A DNA stretch of 64,000 nt from Stutzerimonas frequens (GCF_024448335.1 NZ_JAMOHM010000001.1:248001-312000); one strand, 5' to 3'; positions 42,106 through 53,767 are shown, counted from the first letter of the stretch. Translations and numbers: made by a program. The notes: a model not told the origin generated them from the letters alone.

Positions 42106-43742
42106 TCAGATGCGGAAGTAGTTGACCTTGCGATTCAGCTCCTCGGCCAGCATGGTCAGGTCCTGGCTCGACGACGCTACCTGATTCGAGGCGGCCGAAC
42201 TGGCGACGGTCGAATCATGGATGCGCGTGACGCTCTGATTGACCTCTTCGGCCACCGCGCTCTGCTCCTCGGATGCGGTCGCGATCTGCGCGTTCATCTC
42301 GTTGATCGAACCCACTTCCTGGCGAATCTTGGTCAGCGCATTTTCCGCCTGCAGCGTCTGCTCGACAGTCTGCTGCGCCAGCAGCTTGCTCGACTGCATC
42401 ACCTCCACGGCCCTGCCGGCTCCGGCCTGCAGCGAGGCGATCATCTCGCTGATTTCGCTCGATGACAGCTGCGTACGGTTGGCCAGCGAGCGCACCTCGT
42501 CGGCCACCACTGCGAAGCCGCGACCATGTTCGCCGGCGCGCGCCGCCTCGATGGCGGCGTTGAGCGCGAGCAGGTTGGTCTGCTCGGCGATGGCGCTGAT
42601 GACCTGCAGGATCTTTTCGATATCGCCGCTTTGCGCCGAGACCTGGTTGAAGGTTTCGGTCGCGCTTTCCAGCACCTTGGCCAGGTTATGGATGGAAATG
42701 GCCGTCTCGCCGACGATTCGCGTACCGGTCTCGACCTGCTCGTCGGCGCTCTTCGCCGCAGCGGCGGCACGGGCGGCGAAGCTCGCCACCTCGTTCACCG
42801 TCGTGGCCATCTGGTTGATCGCCGTGGCGACCTGTTCGGCCTCGGCCGACTGGTGCTGGATCTGCGGGTTGCTGTTCGCCGAGGAGGTACGCAACTCACC
42901 CGAGGCGACGCCGACGCCATCGGCGGCAGCGCGCACCTCGGCAATGATCGCGGTGAGGCGGCTGGCCATCTTCGCGGTCGCCCCCATGACGCTGTCCGGG
43001 TACGGGGTGACGATTACCTGGCCGAGATCGCCATTGGCCAGGTTGCCGATCACACGGGCTACCTCGTCCGGCTCGGCACCGAGGGTCGAACGCAGCTTGC
43101 GGATGATCACCACGGCGATGGCCACGCCCAGCAGAACCGCCACGCCGGTCACCGCGACGATGAGCGCGAGGAAGCCGCTGGCGGTCTCGCGGACCACGGT
43201 CACGTCCTGATTGATGCTCGATTCCTGGTGATCGATGAATGCGTTGATCAGCCGCAACCATTCGGTATAGGCGCCGGCGACGTTTTCCAGGAGAAAGTCG
43301 TAGGCACGCTCCGAGCCCTCGCTGAAGCGCAGCTCGACCACCTGCTGGGTCAGCGCGTTGGTCTTCGCCTCGATGGTCTCGATCTGCAGCATCAGCTGCT
43401 TTTCCACGGTATCGGCGGAGGGCTGCGCGAGCATCGTCTTCATCGGCGCCGCCGAGTCGGCGTACAGCTGCGCCAGTCGCTCGATCTCCGCCACCTGCTC
43501 ACGGGCAAACGCGGGATCAGCCGCACTGACGGCATCGCGCACGGCGATCGCACGGTCGTGCACGCTGCCGCGAAAGTTGATCGCATAGCGCTGCTTGAGG
43601 CCGGCCTGCGAGCTGATCTGGCTCATGCTGCGGTCGATGATGTCGACTTTGAGCGCCTGACCACGGCGACCACCACCATCAGCGCCAGGATCACCAGAAA
43701 CCCCAGGGCCAGGCGCATGGATACCGACATCTGCTTGTTCAT
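42106..43742 (-). pseudogene. Methyl-accepting chemotaxis protein, frameshifted after the first membrane helix
   Basis: The start is ATG 43742 with AAGGAG 6 bp upstream; this frame gives [28 protein letters not shown], the usual first helix. About 27 codons in, at about 43658-43672, the frame breaks, and the next frame carries the rest: [40 protein letters not shown] (four-helix-bundle sensor), second helix [27 protein letters not shown], and the signalling tip [32 protein letters not shown]. One extra base restores 545 residues. No CheR pentapeptide at the C-terminus (ends KVNYFRI). As given, the receptor would not insert correctly. Confidence 0.87.
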
Positions 43743-43817
43743 CGAACTCTCCTTGCGAGGCTGCGCGGCAGCCCATCAGCCAGTCGTTGGTGCTTCGAGC
43801 GATACACGAAGCGATGC

Positions 43818-43865
43818 AAAACTTGTACATGATAATGTCGCTATGACACTACCTGTACAAGTTTT
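43818..43865. repeat. Perfect 12-bp inverted repeat upstream of the chemoreceptor gene
   Basis: AAAACTTGTACA at 43818-43829 and its exact complement TGTACAAGTTTT at 43854-43865 flank 24 bp of AT-richer DNA, in which GATAAT and TATGAC resemble promoter elements. The left arm is 76 bp upstream of the chemoreceptor start. It could be a two-site operator bound by a dimeric regulator, or a structured leader RNA. Confidence 0.6.
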
Positions 43866-44036
43866 TTATCGACGGAATGTCGAGCGAAAGCGGGCTGAAT
43901 CTGGACATACCTGCCAGCAAGGCGTGCTCTCGCAGGCTCAAGGGCGAGACTTGTAGAGGTCTTGTAGAATTTTGGCAGGCCGCTCGCTGCATGCTCGGCA
44001 CGCCGGAGCAGGTCGACTTGGCAATCAGCAGACAGC

Positions 44037-44060
44037 AAAAAGGCGCCCGAAGGCGCCTTT
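44037..44060 (-). terminator. Rho-independent terminator after typA
   Basis: AAAGGCGCC-TTCG-GGCGCC followed by TTTTT on the minus strand, 20 bp past the typA stop. The opposite strand also has a short T run, so it may work both ways. Confidence 0.92.
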
Positions 44061-44080
44061 CTGTTGTCTCGCAACGAGTG

Positions 44081-45901
44081 TTAGACCTTGGCGCGCTCGT
44101 AGCGCTTGCGGTCGTTCTCGTTGAGCATCTTCTTGCGCAGGCGGATCGATTTCGGCGTCACTTCCACCAGCTCGTCGTCGGCGATGAACTCCAGCGCCTG
44201 CTCGAGAGTGAACTTGATCGGCGGAACCAGCGCGATGACCTCGTCCTTGCCGGAAGCGCGCATGTTGTCGAGCTTCTTGCCCTTGGTGGGGTTGATCACC
44301 AGGTCGTTGTCACGGCTGTTGATGCCGCACAGCTGGCCTTCGTAGATGTCCTGGCCGGGCTCGAGGAACAGCTTGCCGCGGGCCTGCAGGGTTTCCAGCG
44401 AGTAGGTCAGCGCGGTACCGGTGGCCATGGAGACCAGCACGCCGTTCTGGCGGTTGGTGACTTCGCCGGCCTTGATCGGGCCGTAGTGGCTGAAGGTCGA
44501 GGTCAGGATGCCGGTGCCCGAGGTCAGGGTCAGGAAGTTGTTGCGGAAGCCGATCAGACCGCGCGCCGGGATGGTGTACTCCAGGCGGATGCGGCCCTTG
44601 CCGTCGGGAATCATGTTGGTCAGATCGCCCTTACGCAGGCCCATCTGCTCCATCACCGGCCCCTGGTGCTGCTCTTCGATGTCGATGGTGACGTTCTCGT
44701 AGGGCTCCTGCTTCTCGCCGGCCTCGTTCTCGATGATCACCACTTCCGGACGGCCGACGGCCAGCTCGAAGCCTTCACGGCGCATGGTTTCGATCAGTAC
44801 CGACAGGTGCAGCTCACCACGGCCGGAGACCTTGAACTTCTCCGGGCTGTCGCCCTGCTCGACGCGCAGCGCCACGTTGTGCAGCAGCTCCTTGTCCAGA
44901 CGGTCCTTGATGTTGCGGCTGGTGACGAACTTGCCTTCCTTGCCGGCGAACGGCGAGTCGTTGACCTGGAAGGTCATGGAAACGGTCGGCTGGTCGACGG
45001 TCAGCGGCGGCAGCGCCTCGACGGCGCTCTGGTCGCAGAGGGTGTCGGAGATGTACAGCTCGTCCATGCCGGACACGCAGACGATGTCGCCGGCGGTGGC
45101 TTCGGCCACCTCAACCCGCTGCAGGCCGGAGTGGCCCATGATCTTCAGAACACGACCGTTGCGCTTCTTGCCGTCGGCGCCAATGGCAGTCACCGGGGTG
45201 TTGGTCTTCACGGTGCCGCGAGCGATGCGGCCGATACCGATAACGCCAAGGAAGCTGTTGTAGTCCAGCTGCGAGATCTGCATCTGGAACGGGCCGTCGA
45301 CGTCCACCTTGGGCGCCGGAACGTGGTCGATGATGGCCTGGAACAGGGCATCCATGTTGTCGTCCATGTTCTCGTGGTCCATGCCGGCGATGCCGTTCAG
45401 GGCGCTGGCGTAGACGATCGGGAAGTCCAGCTGCTCGTCGCTGGCACCGAGGTTATCGAACAGGTCGAAGATCTGGTCGATGACCCAGTCCGGACGCGCG
45501 CCCGGGCGGTCGATCTTGTTCACCACGACGATCGGACGCAGGCCGGCCTTGAACGCCTTCTGGGTCACGAAGCGGGTCTGCGGCATGGGGCCGTCCTGGG
45601 CGTCGACCACCAGCAGCACGGAGTCGACCATGCTCATCACGCGCTCGACCTCACCGCCGAAGTCGGCGTGGCCGGGGGTGTCGACGATGTTGATGTTGTA
45701 GCCGTTCCACTTCAGCGCGGTGTTCTTGGCCAGGATGGTGATGCCGCGTTCCTTTTCCTGGTCGTTGGAGTCCATCACGCGCTCGTTTTCCGCTTCTTTG
45801 CGGTCGAGGGTGCCGGACAGGCGCAGCAGCTTGTCGACGAGGGTGGTCTTGCCATGGTCGACGTGGGCGATGATGGCGATGTTGCGAAGATTCTCGATCA
45901 C
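44081..45901 (-). CDS. typA: Ribosome-associated translational GTPase TypA/BipA
   Basis: 606 residues with a GTG start (GTGATCGAGAAT). GTPase domain at the N-terminus: P-loop [15 protein letters not shown], switch [17 protein letters not shown], and NKID specificity motif ([11 protein letters not shown]). Domain II, EF-G-like domains III and V, and the TypA-specific C-terminal domain ([26 protein letters not shown], ending [12 protein letters not shown]) follow. It binds 70S ribosomes and aids 50S assembly at low temperature and stress. It has its own terminator and is followed upstream by thiI on the same strand, as in other Pseudomonas. Confidence 0.97.
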   Translation of the reverse strand: MIENLRNIAIIAHVDHGKTTLVDKLLRLSGTLDRKEAENERVMDSNDQEKERGITILAKNTALKWNGYNINIVDTPGHADFGGEVERVMSMVDSVLLVVDAQDGPMPQTRFVTQKAFKAGLRPIVVVNKIDRPGARPDWVIDQIFDLFDNLGASDEQLDFPIVYASALNGIAGMDHENMDDNMDALFQAIIDHVPAPKVDVDGPFQMQISQLDYNSFLGVIGIGRIARGTVKTNTPVTAIGADGKKRNGRVLKIMGHSGLQRVEVAEATAGDIVCVSGMDELYISDTLCDQSAVEALPPLTVDQPTVSMTFQVNDSPFAGKEGKFVTSRNIKDRLDKELLHNVALRVEQGDSPEKFKVSGRGELHLSVLIETMRREGFELAVGRPEVVIIENEAGEKQEPYENVTIDIEEQHQGPVMEQMGLRKGDLTNMIPDGKGRIRLEYTIPARGLIGFRNNFLTLTSGTGILTSTFSHYGPIKAGEVTNRQNGVLVSMATGTALTYSLETLQARGKLFLEPGQDIYEGQLCGINSRDNDLVINPTKGKKLDNMRASGKDEVIALVPPIKFTLEQALEFIADDELVEVTPKSIRLRKKMLNENDRKRYERAKV

Positions 45902-46067
45902 TGATTCGTTTCTCTGTAGATAGCTTCGAACTCGGGCTCGAAGCTGGGAATTGTCCGGACGACGTCAGGCTGTCCGAGTTGTAACGACTGGGCCTTGCGA
46001 TCAGCAGCGGTCGGGAGGGCGGTGGCGAATGCTGCCACCCAACAGCCCCGGCTGTTTCACCGATGCG

Positions 46068-47522
46068 TCAGGCCGGACGATAGACGCGAACATTCACATG
46101 CCCCTCGCTCAGCAGATGGTGAGCATGCAGGCGGCTCATGACACCTTTGTCGCAATACAGCAGGTACTGGCGGTTTTCATCCAGTTCCTTGAAACGGTTG
46201 TTCAGCGCGTAGAACGGCAAGGTCTGAACTTCGATGCCGGACAGTTCGAGGGGTTCGTCCTCGGCGGCGTCGGGGTGACGAATGTCGAGGATGACCTGGC
46301 CGGCCGTCGCCTCGCTGACCTCCTCGACCTTGATGTCTTCGCCCAACTCGTCGATCACCCGGTCGATCGGCACCTGGCGGGCACTGGCCAGGGCGCGCTC
46401 GAGGATGGCCATGTCGAACTGCTTTTCCTCGTGCTCGACGCGATAGCGCTTGGCGCGGGTGGTCGGGTTCTTCGAGATCACGCCGCAGTATTCGGGCATG
46501 TTCTTGGCGAACTCGGCGGTGCCGATCTCGAAGGCGGTGTCGATGATGTCCTGCTTGTGGCTGGCGATCAGCGGGCGCAGCACCAGCATGTCGGTGGCCG
46601 AATCGATCACCGAGAGGTTCGGCAGGGTCTGGCTGGAGACCTGGGAGATCGCCTCGCCGGTGACCAGTGCGTCGATGTGCAGGCGCTCGGCGATCTCGGT
46701 CGAGGCGCGCAGCATCATGCGCTTCAACACCACGCCCATCTGGCTGTTGTCGACCTTCTGCAGGATCTCGCCGACCACTTCCTCGAACGGCACGCTGATG
46801 AACAGCACGCGGTGCGAGCTGCCGTACTTCTTCCATAGATAGTGGGCGACTTCCATCACGCCCAGCTCATGGGCGCGGCCACCGAGGTTGAAGAAGCAGA
46901 AATGCGTCATCAGCCCGCGGCGCATCATCTGATAGGCGGCGACGGTGGAGTCGAACCCCCCGGACATCAGCACCAGGGTCTGTTCCAGCGCACCCAGGGG
47001 ATAGCCGCCGATGCCGTCGTGCTGCTCGTGGACGACGAACAGGCGCTGGTCGCGAATTTCCATGCGCACTTCGACTTCCGGCGCCTTCAGCGAAATGCCG
47101 GCGGCACCGCACTGCTGGCGCAGCTGGCTGCCGACATGCCGTTCGACGTCCATGGAGCTGAACGGGTGCTTGCCGGCGCGCTTGCAGCGCACCGCGAAGA
47201 TCTTGCCCGGCAGGCGCTCGGCGTAGTGTGCCTTGCACTTGGCGACGATGTCGTCGAGATCGCCCAGCGGGTACTCGTGGACCTCCAGGCAATGGGCGAT
47301 GCCGGGCGTGCAGCGCAGGCGCTCGATCATCTCGCGCAGCGGCTTCGATTCGCTGAGCGCGGTTTCCACCTCGATGTTGTCCCACACGCCTTCGACCCGC
47401 ACCTCGGGGTCGAGCTCGCGCAGCACGGTGCGGATGTTCTTCGCCAACTGGCGAATGAAGCCCTTGCGCACCGGCGGGCTCTTGATGGTGATTTCGGGAA
47501 AAACCTTGACGATCAGCTTCAT
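46068..47522 (-). CDS. thiI: tRNA 4-thiouridine synthase / thiazole sulfur carrier ThiI
   Basis: 484 residues from [22 protein letters not shown] (E. coli ThiI 482). NFLD/THUMP region about 1-165, PP-loop ATP pyrophosphatase motif [18 protein letters not shown] near residue 180, and C-terminal rhodanese domain about 400-484 with the persulfide Cys in [14 protein letters not shown]. It adenylates U8 of tRNA and transfers sulfur; the rhodanese domain also serves thiamine synthesis. The ribosome site is weak. It is divergent from glnA. Confidence 0.95.
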   Translation of the reverse strand: MKLIVKVFPEITIKSPPVRKGFIRQLAKNIRTVLRELDPEVRVEGVWDNIEVETALSESKPLREMIERLRCTPGIAHCLEVHEYPLGDLDDIVAKCKAHYAERLPGKIFAVRCKRAGKHPFSSMDVERHVGSQLRQQCGAAGISLKAPEVEVRMEIRDQRLFVVHEQHDGIGGYPLGALEQTLVLMSGGFDSTVAAYQMMRRGLMTHFCFFNLGGRAHELGVMEVAHYLWKKYGSSHRVLFISVPFEEVVGEILQKVDNSQMGVVLKRMMLRASTEIAERLHIDALVTGEAISQVSSQTLPNLSVIDSATDMLVLRPLIASHKQDIIDTAFEIGTAEFAKNMPEYCGVISKNPTTRAKRYRVEHEEKQFDMAILERALASARQVPIDRVIDELGEDIKVEEVSEATAGQVILDIRHPDAAEDEPLELSGIEVQTLPFYALNNRFKELDENRQYLLYCDKGVMSRLHAHHLLSEGHVNVRVYRPA

Positions 47523-47619
47523 GGAAACAGCGCGGGTGCCGGTATGGCTGGAAAAGAGGGGCGCGGAGTATAGCGGAAACTGCTCAAGATTTAATCGCTT
47601 TCTTTGAGGCCGGGCGCCG

Positions 47620-47667
47620 CGCACCAAAACGATGCGCAGCCACGACCGTTCGCACCATTAACGCGCA
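47620..47667. promoter_or_regulatory. Two NtrC-like enhancer sites upstream of glnA
   Basis: Site 1 (47620-47636) reads CGCACC-AAAAC-GATGCG; site 2 (47651-47667) reads CGCACC-ATTAA-CGCGCA. Each matches the NtrC consensus TGCACC-N5-GGTGCA at 9 of 12 positions. They are 31 bp apart (three helical turns) and about 85-130 bp upstream of the sigma-54 element, the geometry known for glnA enhancers. Confidence 0.65.
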
Positions 47668-47751
47668 CGCTTCGGCCGTGACAGCTAGCATTTAGCACGG
47701 CCAAAGGCTGCGGCAGCGCTGTTGCGGGCCTGCAGTCCCAAGACGGAGCAC

Positions 47752-47767
47752 TGGCATGCAATTTGCT
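47752..47767 (+). promoter_or_regulatory. Sigma-54 promoter of glnA
   Basis: TGGCATGCAATTTGCT fits the consensus TGGCACG-N4-TTGCW with one mismatch; GG and GC are 12 bp apart. Transcription would start near 47778, giving a leader of about 85 nt. Confidence 0.85.
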
Positions 47768-47862
47768 CTCTTGTGAGGCAGGTCGCCTTGGCGGAACATC
47801 GCCGCCCGGCTTCACCCTGATTCGGAAGCTCACTGTCACGCTTCCACCACTTGGAGAACACC

Positions 47863-49269
47863 ATGTCGAAGTCGCTTCAACTGATCAAAGATTACGATGT
47901 GAAGTGGATTGATCTGCGCTTCACCGATACCAAAGGCAAGCAGCACCACGTCACCGTCCCGGCTCGTGATGCCCAGGATGAAGACTTCTTCGAGCACGGC
48001 AAGATGTTCGACGGTTCGTCCATCCATGGCTGGAAAGGCATCGAAGCCTCCGACATGATCCTGATGCCGGTCGACGAGACCGCTGTGCTCGATCCGTTCA
48101 CCGAAGAGCCGACCCTGATCCTGGTCTGCGACATCGTCGAGCCGAGCACCATGCAGGGCTACGACCGCGACCCGCGCTCCATCGCCAAGCGCGCCGAGGA
48201 ATTCCTCAAGTCCACCGGCATCGGTGACACCGTATTCGTTGGCCCGGAGCCGGAGTTCTTCATCTTCGACCAGGTCAAGTTCAAGTCGGACATCTCCGGC
48301 TCGATGTTCAAGATCTACTCCGAGCAGGGCTCCTGGATGACCGACCAGGACGTCGAAGGCGGCAACAAGGGCCATCGCCCGGCCGTCAAGGGCGGTTACT
48401 TCCCGGTTCCGCCGTGCGACCACGACCACGAAATCCGTACCGCCATGTGCAACGCCATGGAAGAGATGGGCCTGGTCGTCGAAGTGCACCACCACGAAGT
48501 GGCCACTGCCGGTCAGAACGAAATCGGCGTGAAGTTCAACACCCTGGTCGCCAAGGCTGACGAAGTTCAGACCCTGAAGTACTGCGTACACAACGTCGCT
48601 GACGCCTACGGCAAGACCGCGACCTTTATGCCGAAGCCGCTTTACGGCGACAACGGCTCGGGCATGCACGTGCACATGTCGATCTCCAAGGACGGCAAGA
48701 ACACCTTCGCTGGCGAAGGCTATGCCGGCCTGTCCGAGACCGCTCTGTACTTCATCGGCGGCATCATCAAGCACGGCAAGGCGCTGAACGGCTTCACCAA
48801 CCCGTCGACCAACTCCTACAAGCGTCTGGTCCCGGGCTTCGAAGCACCGGTCATGCTGGCCTACTCGGCGCGCAACCGCTCGGCCTCGATCCGTATTCCG
48901 TACGTTTCCAGCCCGAAAGCCCGTCGTATCGAAGCGCGCTTCCCGGACCCGGCTGCCAACCCGTACCTATGCTTCGCTGCACTGCTGATGGCTGGCCTGG
49001 ATGGCATCCAGAACAAGATCCATCCTGGCGATGCCGCCGACAAGAACCTGTACGATCTGCCGCCGGAAGAAGGCAAGCTGATCCCGCAGGTCTGCGGCAG
49101 CCTGAAGGAAGCCCTGGAAGAGCTGGACAAGGGCCGCGCGTTCCTGACCAAGGGCGGCGTGTTCTCCGACGAGTTCATCGATGCCTACATCGAGCTGAAG
49201 TCCGAGGAAGAAATCAAGGTGCGCACCTTCGTGCACCCGCTGGAATACGACCTGTACTACAGCGTCTGA
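47863..49269 (+). CDS. glnA: Glutamine synthetase type I
   Basis: 468 residues, the usual length of GSI. The ATG at 47863 is preceded by TTGGAGAACACC; an in-frame TTG four codons upstream is within the ribosome site and is rejected. Signatures: [17 protein letters not shown] (beta-grasp), [23 protein letters not shown], the catalytic [16 protein letters not shown] loop, [14 protein letters not shown], and Tyr397 in [11 protein letters not shown], the adenylylation site. It makes glutamine from glutamate and ammonia. Its promoter is NtrC/sigma-54 controlled; ntrBC lies 1.5 kb downstream. Confidence 0.98.
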   Translation: MSKSLQLIKDYDVKWIDLRFTDTKGKQHHVTVPARDAQDEDFFEHGKMFDGSSIHGWKGIEASDMILMPVDETAVLDPFTEEPTLILVCDIVEPSTMQGYDRDPRSIAKRAEEFLKSTGIGDTVFVGPEPEFFIFDQVKFKSDISGSMFKIYSEQGSWMTDQDVEGGNKGHRPAVKGGYFPVPPCDHDHEIRTAMCNAMEEMGLVVEVHHHEVATAGQNEIGVKFNTLVAKADEVQTLKYCVHNVADAYGKTATFMPKPLYGDNGSGMHVHMSISKDGKNTFAGEGYAGLSETALYFIGGIIKHGKALNGFTNPSTNSYKRLVPGFEAPVMLAYSARNRSASIRIPYVSSPKARRIEARFPDPAANPYLCFAALLMAGLDGIQNKIHPGDAADKNLYDLPPEEGKLIPQVCGSLKEALEELDKGRAFLTKGGVFSDEFIDAYIELKSEEEIKVRTFVHPLEYDLYYSV

Positions 49270-49286
49270 TCCAGTTCGCGTGACAG

Positions 49287-49318
49287 GAAGGCCACCCTCG
49301 GGTGGCCTTCTTCGTTTC
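49287..49318 (+). terminator. Rho-independent terminator after glnA
   Basis: GAAGGCCACC pairs with GGTGGCCTTC around a 4-base loop (CTCG), followed by TTCGTTT, 17 bp after the glnA stop. Confidence 0.88.
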
Positions 49319-49434
49319 TGCCCGGCGACTGCGATCCATGCAGCTTGTCACGCCTCGCAAATCGCAGCGATCGTGCTTGCCTGAAGGCCGTTGCAGTGCA
49401 AGGCTTCGACGGTCCACCTCCTGCGGAGCCACCC

Positions 49435-49983
49435 ATGCGTAGCGCCCTGTTCAGCCTGCTGTTCATCCTCAGCGTCCCGGCCTTCGCCGAGATCTACAAG
49501 TACACCGACGAGCAAGGCAACACGGTGTTCACCAACCAACCGCCGGAAGGCGTGCAGGCCGATACGGTGGATCTGCCACCGGCCAATACCGTCAATATCC
49601 GTACGCCCGAGCCGCCACCGCCATTGCCGGACAGCCAGCAGACGCAGCAGGCGCCCTACCAGACGTTGCAGGTAGCCGGAATTCCCGATGATGAGGCGCT
49701 GCGCGCCAACAACGGCAGCTTCGTCGTCAGCGCTGTGCTGGAGCCGCCGCTGCAACCCAGCCACAGCCTGCGCTTCGTACTCGATGGCATCCCTCAGGCC
49801 GCCGCCAGCGCGGCCACGTCCCTGCAACTGAACAATGTCGAACGCGGCGAACACCGCCTGCATGTCGAGATATTGAGCGGCGAGCGGGTCATTCAGCGCA
49901 GCCAGCCGGAGCGGTTCACGGTGCAGCGTGTGCATACCTCGAGCCCGGCGTTGCGGCCGAAGCCGGCGAGGCCTGCGCCTTGA
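49435..49983 (+). CDS. Exported DUF4124 protein
   Basis: 182 residues from MRSALFSLLF, with GGAG upstream. Signal peptide residues 1-15 (SVPAFA-E). The N-terminal mature part is DUF4124: EIYKYTDEQGNTVFTNQPPEG. It is followed by a Pro-rich linker and a beta domain (LRFVLDGIPQAAASAATSLQLNNVERGEHRLHVEILSGERVIQRS). Its stop overlaps the next gene, which encodes a protein of the same layout, so they form a paralogous pair. Function is unknown. Confidence 0.85.
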   Translation: MRSALFSLLFILSVPAFAEIYKYTDEQGNTVFTNQPPEGVQADTVDLPPANTVNIRTPEPPPPLPDSQQTQQAPYQTLQVAGIPDDEALRANNGSFVVSAVLEPPLQPSHSLRFVLDGIPQAAASAATSLQLNNVERGEHRLHVEILSGERVIQRSQPERFTVQRVHTSSPALRPKPARPAP

Positions 49984-50606
49984 GAATCGTTCGCCAGGCA
50001 GCTGCCATCCTGCTGCTCGCCAGTGCGCTGCCGGCTCTCGCCGGCGTCTATTCCTACATAGATGCGGAGGGCAATCGGGTCTTTACCGATCGCCCGGCCG
50101 GCCAGATGGCGGAGGAGGTACGGCTAAAACCATCGAACAGCATGCCTGCGCCTCCCGTGCAGGCCGCACCGACCGCCGGGCCAGCGGTGAAAGCAACACC
50201 CGTCGACTATCGGCTGCACATCATCAGTCCGACCGAGGACGAGGCGATCCGCAACAATGCGGGCACGGTCAACGTCACCCTGCAAGCCGAGCCTGCGCTG
50301 CAACCCGGGCACGCTTATCAGGTGCTGCTCGACGGACAACCGTTCGGTGCGCCAGCCGAGCAGGCGGAATTCGAGCTGAGCAATGTCGATCGCGGCACAC
50401 ACCAGCTGGCAGTGGCGGTGATCGATGAGCAGGAACGCGAACTGCAACGCAGTGCGATCCGGTCCTTTCACCTGCTTCGCACCTCTCTGGCCCAGCGACG
50501 CATGGTCAACCCGTGCAAGAAGGCCGATTACGGCGTGCGCCCGGAATGCCCGCTGAAGGACAAACCGGTAGAAAAACGCGACATTCCCTTCGTGCCCTTT
50601 CTATGA
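49980..50606 (+). CDS. Exported DUF4124 protein, paralogue of the preceding gene
   Basis: 208 residues with a TTG start inside TTGA, overlapping the previous stop by 4 bp, so translation is coupled. Signal peptide residues 1-21 (AAILLLASALPALA-G). DUF4124 motif VYSYIDAEGNRVFTDRPAGQ, linker, then a beta domain (HAYQVLLDGQPFGAPAEQAEFELSNVDRGTHQLAVAVIDEQERELQRS) that matches the paralogue segment by segment. The C-terminal tail has a Cys pair in NPCKKADYGVRPECPL that the first copy lacks. This position, between glnA and ntrB, is usual in Pseudomonas. Confidence 0.85.
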   Translation: MRIVRQAAAILLLASALPALAGVYSYIDAEGNRVFTDRPAGQMAEEVRLKPSNSMPAPPVQAAPTAGPAVKATPVDYRLHIISPTEDEAIRNNAGTVNVTLQAEPALQPGHAYQVLLDGQPFGAPAEQAEFELSNVDRGTHQLAVAVIDEQERELQRSAIRSFHLLRTSLAQRRMVNPCKKADYGVRPECPLKDKPVEKRDIPFVPFL

Positions 50607-50614
50607 TCATTGAG

Positions 50615-50671
50615 TGCACCTGTTTGGTGCGCCCAATGAACGAGCCGATCGCTCGTCACCAATTTGGGTCA
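50615..50671. promoter_or_regulatory. NtrC binding site(s) upstream of ntrBC
   Basis: TGCACC-TGTTT-GGTGCG at 50615-50631 matches the NtrC consensus at 11 of 12 positions. A weaker copy, GTCACC-AATTT-GGGTCA at 50655-50671 (8 of 12), lies 40 bp downstream. Together with the sigma-54 element at 50727 they allow autoregulation of ntrBC. Confidence 0.82.
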
Positions 50672-50726
50672 CCGGACAGCCCGTAGGGCTGCAGCATCAG
50701 GCCGATCCGCGCCGCAATGGCGCGCT

Positions 50727-50742
50727 TGGTTTGGTTCTTGCA
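50727..50742 (+). promoter_or_regulatory. Sigma-54 promoter of ntrBC
   Basis: TGGTTTGGTTCTTGCA has TGG and TTGCA with the required 12-bp GG-GC spacing; the CACG part of the -24 box is not conserved. It lies 33 bp upstream of the ntrB start and about 100 bp downstream of the strong NtrC site. Confidence 0.75.
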
Positions 50743-50775
50743 TTTCCTGCACGAACCTCCGGATGCAGACCAGTC

Positions 50776-51854
50776 ATGATCAACGAAGCCCTGCAACGCC
50801 TGCTGATCGAGAACCTGACCACCGCGACGCTGCTGCTCAACTCGCGCTTGCGCCTGGAGTACATGAACCCGGCGGCCGAAATGCTGCTGGCCGTCAGCGG
50901 TCAGCGCAGCCATGGGCAATTCATCAGCGAACTGTTCACCGAATCGCCGGAAGCCCTGGCGGCATTGCGCCAGGCTGTGGAAGAAGCCCACCCGTTCACC
51001 AAGCGCGAAGCCACCCTGACCTCCGCCACCGGCCAGTCGCTGACCGTCGACTACGCGGTGACCCCGGTGCTGACGCGCCAGGAGACCATGCTGTTACTGG
51101 AAGTGCTGCCGCGCGACCGGCTGCTGCGCATCACCAAGGAAGAGGCCCAGCTGTCCAAGCAGGAAACCACCAAGATGCTGGTGCGCGGCCTGGCCCACGA
51201 GATCAAGAATCCGCTAGGTGGCATCCGCGGCGCGGCACAGCTGCTGGCCCGCGAGCTGCCGGAAGAACATCTGAAGGACTACACTGAGGTCATCATCGAG
51301 GAGGCCGACCGTCTGCGTAATCTGGTCGACCGCATGCTCGGCTCGAACAAGCTGCCGTCGCTGGCGATGACCAATATCCACGAAGTGCTCGAACATGTGG
51401 CCAGCCTGATCGAGGCGGAATGCCAGGGAAGCATCATTTTGGTGCGCGACTATGACCCGAGCATTCCCGAGGTCCTGATGGACCGCGAACAGATGATCCA
51501 GGCGGTGCTCAATATCATGCGCAACGCCATGCAGGCACTGGCCGGACAGAACGAGCTGGGCCTCGGCCGCCTGACCCTGCGCACCCGCACGCTGCGCCAG
51601 TTCACCATCGGCCATATCCGCCATCGCCTGGTGGCGCGCATCGAGATCATCGACAACGGCCCGGGCATCCCCGCCGAGCTGCAGAACACGCTCTTCTATC
51701 CGATGGTCAGCGGTCGCCCGGACGGAACCGGGCTGGGCCTTGCCATCACCCAGAACATCATCAGTCAGCACCAGGGATTGATCGAATGCGAGAGCCATCC
51801 CGGCCACACCGTGTTCTCGATCTTCCTACCGCTGGAACAAGGAGCCACATCAGC

Positions 51855-51858
<4 letters not shown>
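50776..51858 (+). CDS. ntrB: Nitrogen regulation sensor kinase NtrB (NRII)
   Basis: 360 residues from MINEALQRLLIENLTTATLLLN. Cytoplasmic with no membrane helix. N-terminal PAS domain about 8-120, phospho-acceptor His141 in GLAHEIKNPLGGIRGAAQLLA, and ATPase motifs NIMRNAMQALAG, EIIDNGPGIP and GRPDGTGLGLAIT. It phosphorylates NtrC under nitrogen limitation and is switched by PII. The ATGA overlap with ntrC couples their translation. Confidence 0.96.
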
Positions 51859-53291
<1,433 letters not shown>

Positions 53292-53316
53292 TCAGACGCT
53301 GATCCGGCCTGCGAAA

Positions 53317-53350
53317 AAGAACCCCGCCACTGGCGGGGTTCTTCTTTCTG
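53317..53350 (+). terminator. Rho-independent terminator after ntrC
   Basis: AAGAACCCCGCC pairs with GGCGGGGTTCTT around a 3-base loop, followed by CTTTCT. The symmetric flanks let it also serve the convergent gene at 53375. Confidence 0.88.
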
Positions 53351-53374
53351 ACGCACCAGCCATGTGCGAATCCA

Positions 53375-53767
53375 TCATGGCCGCCAGGGCGACACGCTGA
53401 CCTGCACCTGCCAGCCGCCGTCGCCGCGCGCGCCCTGCCACTGCCCCTGCAGCCGCCGCGCCGCCACCAGATGCAACAGCAGGCCCTTCTCGGTCTGCTG
53501 CACGCGCCAGGCCACCGGCATGCCGTCGATCTGCAGCTGCCCGGACTGCGGCTCACCATCGGCCTGGAACAACAGGGCGAACGCCCCTTCGAGGTGCTCG
53601 TCATACACCTCGGGCTCGCGGTCGAACTGCAGCGAAAGGCCTTGCGGCTGCACCTGCACCAGTTCTAGTTGCACCGGCCCCGGCGCGGTAAGCCGGCCGA
53701 TCATCAGCCCGATCAGCAGACCGATCAGCACCAGCGAGCCGAAAAAGCGCCGCCGCAGCCGCGGCAT
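53375..53767 (-). CDS. Single-helix membrane-anchored protein of unknown function
   Basis: 130 residues from [10 protein letters not shown], with GGAG upstream; a start 18 codons earlier would overlap trmL's start. Membrane anchor about 8-26 ([17 protein letters not shown]), then a beta-rich region facing the periplasm ([34 protein letters not shown] strands). The same gene sits between ntrC and trmL in other Pseudomonas. Divergent from trmL, 52 bp apart. No function known. Confidence 0.75.
   Translation of the reverse strand: MPRLRRRFFGSLVLIGLLIGLMIGRLTAPGPVQLELVQVQPQGLSLQFDREPEVYDEHLEGAFALLFQADGEPQSGQLQIDGMPVAWRVQQTEKGLLLHLVAARRLQGQWQGARGDGGWQVQVSVSPWRP

Larger units (their letters stand above)
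43743..44080. other. 338-bp intergenic region upstream of the chemoreceptor gene
   Basis: No gene seen. It contains a perfect 12-bp inverted repeat at 43818-43865, an 11-bp-period direct repeat of CTTGTAGA at 43950 and 43961, and the typA terminator at 44037-44060. The two repeat elements probably belong to chemoreceptor promoter control; the regulators are not identifiable. Confidence 0.6.
47523..47862. promoter_or_regulatory. 340-bp regulatory region between thiI and glnA
   Basis: No gene. It holds the leftward thiI promoter and the nitrogen-controlled glnA promoter: two NtrC-like sites at 47620-47667 and a sigma-54 element at 47752-47767, followed by a leader of about 85 nt to the glnA start. 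Confidence 0.75.

Noticed and set aside
43877-45904. Long open frame (675 codons) on the plus strand
   Set aside because: It is exactly antisense to typA, with repetitive VVHVLVV-type composition and no domain.
46029-46060. Two small hairpins after thiI considered as a terminator
   Set aside because: Stems are short and no T run follows on the thiI strand.
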